A DNA stretch of 64,000 nt. Source: Flavitalea plasmicola (lineage in GTDB: Bacteria > Bacteroidota > Bacteroidia > Chitinophagales > Chitinophagaceae). Of this stretch, positions 60,322 to 64,000 are shown piece after piece. Below the pieces are notes generated by a model that was not told the DNA's origin, did no database searches, and was given only the letters and a program-made list of their open reading frames with translations. Location: assembly GCF_030546645.1 (NCBI RefSeq), contig NZ_JAUOTO010000009.1, forward strand, positions 62,001-126,000. Reading direction: 5' to 3'. Position 1 is the stretch's first letter. Every line of letters begins with the position of its first letter. A program made the position numbers and the translations under genes.

Positions 60322-60677
60322 CCTATGCGATTGAATTTGGTTTCAAAAGTAAATATTTATTAAGCGAATTTTAAAATCCTTACGAAAACTTAACTTTAAA
60401 ATCTTGGATAAAAGGGCGGATCGGGGTATGGGGCTTTAAAAAGCTTTCAAATTATTTAAATTTGTTTGTTTTTGTTTAATTTTATTATATTTGGCTAGAA
60501 GAATTCTATTTCTCAAGCCAAACGATTGCCATAATGGAGCAGCTCATCTGCTATTTTCCTGTTGGGATACCTCCCTGACCTGCGTGCCAGGTAACAAAGA
60601 CTTTACAATTCCTTAAAATATGGTTTAATAATGTTGTATTTACTTTGCTTTTCACGAGCGAGGAGTTAAAAATATTT
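60322..60677. other. 356-bp divergent intergenic region with promoters and possible DeoR operators
   Basis: No gene is seen. The AT-rich left half carries TTTAAAATC direct repeats (60370-60378 and 60395-60403, 25 bp apart), which could be DeoR sites. It also has a minus-strand -7 box TACTTTTG (60344-60351) for the regulator and the plus-strand promoter at 60461-60493. The right half would be a leader of about 175 nt, with small hairpins (AGCAG/CTGCT near 60540-60555; ACCTG/CAGGT near 60580-60595) and a second -7-like TTACTTTG at 60640-60647. Confidence 0.5.
60461..60493 (+). promoter_or_regulatory. Bacteroidota-consensus promoter for the polyol operon
   Basis: TTTG at 60461-60464, a 21-bp spacer and TATATTTG at 60486-60493 match the TTTG / TAnnTTTG consensus exactly. 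Transcription would start near 60500, leaving a leader of about 175 nt before the MFS permease ATG. Confidence 0.6.
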
Positions 60678-61949
60678 ATGAATACTTCCTTTTTACACAG
60701 CGCAGGCATTCCAAAGCAGTTATTTTGGGGATATGCCGGTATTCTCATCTTTATGATGGGGGATGGTATGGAGCAGGGGTGGTTGAGTCCGTATCTGCTG
60801 GAACGGGGTATGCGTGTGCAGGCTTCAGCCACGTTGTTCACTGCGTATGGTGTTACGATTGCTGTCTCTTCTTGGTTTTCGGGGGTTTTAGCGGAGGGCT
60901 TTGGTGTGAAAAAGACCATGCTGGCCGGCCTGTTGTTGTACCTGGCGGGGACGGTGGGGTTCATCGGTTATGGCCTACCTCATCTTAATTTTCCTGTTTT
61001 GCTGCTGACCTATGGTTTGCGGGGGTTTGGCTATCCTCTTTTTGCCTATTCGTTCCTGGTATGGATCGCTTATGCTACATCCAGGGAACGGCTGGGTAGG
61101 GCGGTGGGTTGGTTCTGGTTTGTATTCACCGGGGGCCTTAATGTGCTGGGGGCTTTCTATTCCAGCTGGGCGATCGTTCATTTGGGTTATATAGGAACGT
61201 TATGGAGCGCCATTTTCTGGGTATTGATAGGCGCCTTTCTGGCGTTGGTTTTGAATAAGGCCCGGTGGGTGCCGCAGAGCAGGGGTGCTGCGGCGGGGAA
61301 GGTGCAGGAACTGATCAACGGGCTGACTATTTTGAAGAAAGAGCCTAAGGTGATGCTGGGGGGCATCGTTCGCATCATCAATACGACGGCTCAATTCGCG
61401 TTTCCCGTATTCCTGCCGACCTATATGGCCGCACATGGTCACTCTACCACGTCGTGGCTGCATATATGGGGGACTATTTTCACCAGCAATATTGCTTTCA
61501 ACCTGATCTTCGGCTTTGTTGGCGACAGGCTGGGCTGGAGGTCCACGATCATCTGGTTTGGCGGCATTGGGTGCGGGATCACTACTTTATTACTCTACTA
61601 TGTTCCACAAATAGCGCCGGGCAGCTTCTGGCCTGTCATGCTGGCGGGGATTGCCTGGGGTGCGTGTCTTGCCGGCTATGTGCCCCTATCGGCGCTGGTG
61701 CCTTCCCTGGTAAAGGAAGACAAGGGGTCGGCCATGGCTATCCTCAATTTGGGGGCCGGATTGCCTGTGTTCGTTGGCCCGGCGATCGTTGGAATATTCA
61801 TCGGCATCCTCGGCAGTGAAGGCGTGATCTGGGTGTTGTCCATCCTGTATTTTATCAGCGCTGTGCTTACGCGCATGATCAAACTGCCGGGAGAGCGAGG
61901 GGCGAGGGTGCTTGTGAACGGGGACGTTGTCCCTGAAACCAGTTATTAA
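60678..61949 (+). CDS. MFS polyol permease, RbtT/DalT/CsbX-like
   Basis: The ATG at 60678 (MNTSFLHSAGIPKQLFWGY) gives 423 residues with twelve membrane helices. IFMMGDGMEQGWLSPYLLERGM at the first helix-loop (two acidic residues in a GDGxExGWLSP frame) is the signature I associate with the ribitol/D-arabinitol permease group. FFWVFTGG-like and RLGRAVGWFW segments in the middle also fit. It takes up a polyol or related sugar alcohol/acid by proton symport. It is the first gene of an operon with a 2-hydroxyacid dehydrogenase (19 bp) and an FGGY kinase. The substrate is inferred. Confidence 0.83.
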   Translation: MNTSFLHSAGIPKQLFWGYAGILIFMMGDGMEQGWLSPYLLERGMRVQASATLFTAYGVTIAVSSWFSGVLAEGFGVKKTMLAGLLLYLAGTVGFIGYGLPHLNFPVLLLTYGLRGFGYPLFAYSFLVWIAYATSRERLGRAVGWFWFVFTGGLNVLGAFYSSWAIVHLGYIGTLWSAIFWVLIGAFLALVLNKARWVPQSRGAAAGKVQELINGLTILKKEPKVMLGGIVRIINTTAQFAFPVFLPTYMAAHGHSTTSWLHIWGTIFTSNIAFNLIFGFVGDRLGWRSTIIWFGGIGCGITTLLLYYVPQIAPGSFWPVMLAGIAWGACLAGYVPLSALVPSLVKEDKGSAMAILNLGAGLPVFVGPAIVGIFIGILGSEGVIWVLSILYFISAVLTRMIKLPGERGARVLVNGDVVPETSY

Positions 61950-61968
61950 CCTATAATTTATTTAATGC

Positions 61969-62973
61969 ATGAGGATATTAGTAACGGCGCCTTATCATGA
62001 ACAAGGGCTGCATGAATTGAGAACTTATTTTGGAGAGACTATCTATAGACCCTGGAAACAGAATGGAATGGCTTATAGCGAGCGGCAATTGCTGGATCTG
62101 CTTTATGAAACGGAGGCGGAAGCGTTGATCACCGAGCATGACCATGTCACGGAGAAGGTCATACAGGAGAATATGCATCTGCGATTTATCGGCGTATGCC
62201 GGGGTACGCCTTCCAATGTCGCGCTTGACATGGCTACCCGGAAAGGTATTCCTGTGTTTTATACCCCTGCGCGGAATGCGCAGGCTGTTGCGGAGATGTT
62301 TATTGCGAATACGATCACATTTTTGCGGCATATTCTTCCGGGTATCGACTGGCTGAAGAAACGGGGATGGAAAGAAGGCGCCCATACGGCTTACCTGCAA
62401 TGGAAAGGCAATGAGCTGGCGGGCAAAACCATCGGCCTGGTGGGCTTCGGGGCTATTGGCCAGCTGATAGCGCGTATGGTGGAGCATTATCCCTGCGCCA
62501 TACAATATTATGATCCTTATATCGGGGCGGAGCTTTTCCCGGCGTATAAAAAGACGACGCTGGAGGAACTATTCTCCACCAGTGATGTCATCTCCATCCA
62601 TCTTCCTGTTACGGAAGCCACCCGTGGGATGATCGACGGATCGCTGTTCAGGCTGATGAAAAACGAGGCGCTTTTTGTCAATACGGCGAGGGCGGTGGTG
62701 ATCAACCGGCAGGATCTTTATGAGGTATTGCAGCAGCAGCGTATACGGGGCGCCATCCTGGATGTGTTCGACAGCGAACCTCCCGACGAGCTGGACTATA
62801 AGATCATCGATCTTCCGAATACGCTGGCTACGCCGCATATTGCCGGCGCCACATTTGAAGTGGAGGACCACCATGTGCGGATCATGAACGAGGCGCTGCA
62901 CGACTGGTTTATCAACAAGAACCGGAAGGCTGACAGGCTGGCCAATAAAGAAATACTCACTGTCCAAATCTGA
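61969..62973 (+). CDS. D-isomer-specific 2-hydroxyacid dehydrogenase
   Basis: A 334-residue NAD(P)-dependent dehydrogenase of the SerA/PdxB type. The nucleotide loop is GLVGFGAIGQ with GFGAIG at 159-164. Catalytic residues are Arg241 (NTARAVV), Glu270 (FDSEPP) and His290 (ATPHIAGAT). VCRGTPSNVALD near 77-88 is the substrate-binding part. It oxidises or reduces a D-2-hydroxyacid; no additional serine-pathway gene is nearby, so a role in the sugar pathway of this operon is likely. It starts 19 bp after the permease and 3 bp before the kinase gene. Confidence 0.92.
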   Translation: MRILVTAPYHEQGLHELRTYFGETIYRPWKQNGMAYSERQLLDLLYETEAEALITEHDHVTEKVIQENMHLRFIGVCRGTPSNVALDMATRKGIPVFYTPARNAQAVAEMFIANTITFLRHILPGIDWLKKRGWKEGAHTAYLQWKGNELAGKTIGLVGFGAIGQLIARMVEHYPCAIQYYDPYIGAELFPAYKKTTLEELFSTSDVISIHLPVTEATRGMIDGSLFRLMKNEALFVNTARAVVINRQDLYEVLQQQRIRGAILDVFDSEPPDELDYKIIDLPNTLATPHIAGATFEVEDHHVRIMNEALHDWFINKNRKADRLANKEILTVQI

Positions 62974-62976
62974 CAT

Positions 62977-64000
62977 ATGGGAAAGAAAGAGGGATACATC
63001 GTCATCGACATTGGCACGGGCAATCTCCGTGTAGCGCTGGTGACGCCTGTGGGGGAAGTGGTTGGCGTGGGCCGGGAGGATATCGGCTATATACGGGATG
63101 TTTTGTACCCTGATGCGCTGTATTTCGATCCGGGCGTATTATGGCAACAGATCGTCCGGCTGACTACCGGCGTATTGCGGCAGGCTGCCGGATGGCATGT
63201 CAGCGCGGTGACGGCTACCAGCCAGCGGGAGGGCATCGTACTGGTGGATCATGCAGGTAAGGCGCTGATCGGATTACCGAATATCGATCACCGGGGCAGG
63301 GAGTGGGAGGACATGATTAAAGACAAACATAGGATGTACCGGGAGGCCGGTCGCCAACCCTCCTCCCTCTTTTCCGCGCTGAAGGTGGTGGGGATCCGGG
63401 AGAGAAGGGCGGCGTATTGGGAGCAGATGGCTTTCTTTCTCAGCATCAGCGATTGGGTGGAATATCAACTGAGCGGTGTTGCGAAATACGAGCATTCACA
63501 GGCTTCGGAGACCTTGTTATATGATGTGGCGCGCGGCGGCTGGAGTGCAGGGTTGGCGGAGGTGTTCGGCCTGGATGGGAGTAGTCTACCCGCGTTGATG
63601 GATTCGGGAACTGTGTTGGGCAAGGTCTTGTCTGCGCGGGCTTCGGAACTTATGCTGCCGGAGGGAACGCAGGTGGTTGCGGGCGGGGGTGATACGCAGC
63701 TGGCTATAAAAAGCACCCGGCCTTCCGTGGAAGACATTGTCATTGTGTCGGGGACAACCACACCTATCGTAAAATTAGTGGATCAATACGTCACCGATGA
63801 TCTGGAAAGGACCTGGACGAGCCGGGATATCGAAAAAGGGCAATTTGTTTTCGAAGCCAATGCCGGCGTGACGGGGCTCAATTACCAGCGACTGAAAGAA
63901 ATATTTTATCCCAATGAAGGCTATGAGGTGATCGAGGCGGAACTGGCGGCTAATCCATACTGCAACAGTGTGGCATCACTGGGCAGTCTTATCGCGGGAG
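62977..64000 (+). CDS. FGGY family carbohydrate kinase, LsrK-like, partial
   Basis: The ATG at 62977 follows the dehydrogenase stop by 3 bp. The frame is open to the window end (about 341 of an expected 500 or more residues). The ATPase-fold opening YIVIDIGTGNLRVAL, SQREGIVLVDHAGK, NIDHRG, SISDWVEYQLSG and GGGDTQLAI are visible. The pattern SxREGIxL...N-x-D-x-R...SDWxxYxLSG...GGGDxQL is the one I recall from E. coli LsrK (autoinducer-2 kinase), though xylulose/erythrulose-type FGGY kinases are close. It phosphorylates the product of the dehydrogenase or the imported compound. The C-terminal domain is not visible. Confidence 0.9.
   Translation, partial: MGKKEGYIVIDIGTGNLRVALVTPVGEVVGVGREDIGYIRDVLYPDALYFDPGVLWQQIVRLTTGVLRQAAGWHVSAVTATSQREGIVLVDHAGKALIGLPNIDHRGREWEDMIKDKHRMYREAGRQPSSLFSALKVVGIRERRAAYWEQMAFFLSISDWVEYQLSGVAKYEHSQASETLLYDVARGGWSAGLAEVFGLDGSSLPALMDSGTVLGKVLSARASELMLPEGTQVVAGGGDTQLAIKSTRPSVEDIVIVSGTTTPIVKLVDQYVTDDLERTWTSRDIEKGQFVFEANAGVTGLNYQRLKEIFYPNEGYEVIEAELAANPYCNSVASLGSLIAG

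Noticed and set aside
1-64000. tRNA, rRNA, insertion sequences, prophage genes or a CRISPR array
   Set aside because: I looked for tRNA cloverleaf arms, transposase-like proteins, terminal repeats and regularly spaced repeats and saw none that hold up.

Overview
This window comes from a member of the Bacteroidota, most likely the family Chitinophagaceae. The evidence is two SusC/SusD pairs, a one-protein hybrid two-component regulator (HTCS), lipoproteins with Cys-Lys-Lys after the lipobox, LytS/LytTR and TPR-kinase/LuxR signalling pairs, and promoter-like sites of the Bacteroidota TTTG / TAnnTTTG type. I see no rRNA or tRNA genes, no CRISPR array, no insertion sequence and no phage genes. 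It reads as ordinary chromosome with several accessory islands for sensing, surface proteins and glycan use.

Layout. 0-3 kb: the end of a secreted lipoprotein gene, a diheme cytochrome c, a hemerythrin-like di-iron protein with an unusual 340-bp upstream region, a DoxX-like membrane protein and a VOC protein. 3-9.5 kb: a GlxA-type regulator, a DMT exporter divergent from a MocR-type regulator that share a repeat-rich operator, and a large M14 peptidase. 9.6-19.7 kb: a hybrid histidine kinase with a degenerate HPt domain, then a TPR histidine kinase, a LuxR-type response regulator and four exported proteins (TIG-NHL, CARDB-like, OmpA-like, unknown). Identical 16-bp palindromes sit at the same distance before the response regulator and before the exported-protein operon. 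19.7-36 kb: GNAT, YjbR, an ECF41-type sigma factor with its carboxymuconolactone decarboxylase partner, a GH16 enzyme with a fascin-like domain, a LytS/LytTR pair, a coupled amidase-P450 pair, an S10 peptidase, a pseudo-receiver, a ferrisiderophore-type receptor with an esterase, a short asparaginase-domain protein, and a probable Flavo-1-type structured RNA.

36-59.5 kb: the glycan-utilisation region. An exported Gfo/Idh/MocA oxidoreductase, SusD and SusC lie on the minus strand. An HTCS regulator is divergent, followed on the plus strand by a second SusC/SusD pair, a GH30 enzyme, a CRTAC1/VCBS-repeat lipoprotein, a GH35 beta-galactosidase and a parallel beta-helix lipoprotein. GH30 with GH35 suggests a beta-linked galactan or glucan, for example beta-1,6-galactan side chains. 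This is inference. C-run direct repeats with a 23-bp period sit at the -33 position of the second susC and look like the HTCS operator.

59.5-64 kb: a DeoR-type repressor divergent from an operon of an RbtT/DalT-like MFS permease, a D-2-hydroxyacid dehydrogenase and an FGGY kinase cut by the window end. The kinase resembles the LsrK (autoinducer-2 kinase) branch.

The best candidates for something undescribed are the palindrome-controlled four-gene secreted-protein operon at 14.4-19.7 kb, the LsrK-like kinase / hydroxyacid dehydrogenase / polyol permease locus at the right edge, and the structured leader upstream of the hemerythrin gene.
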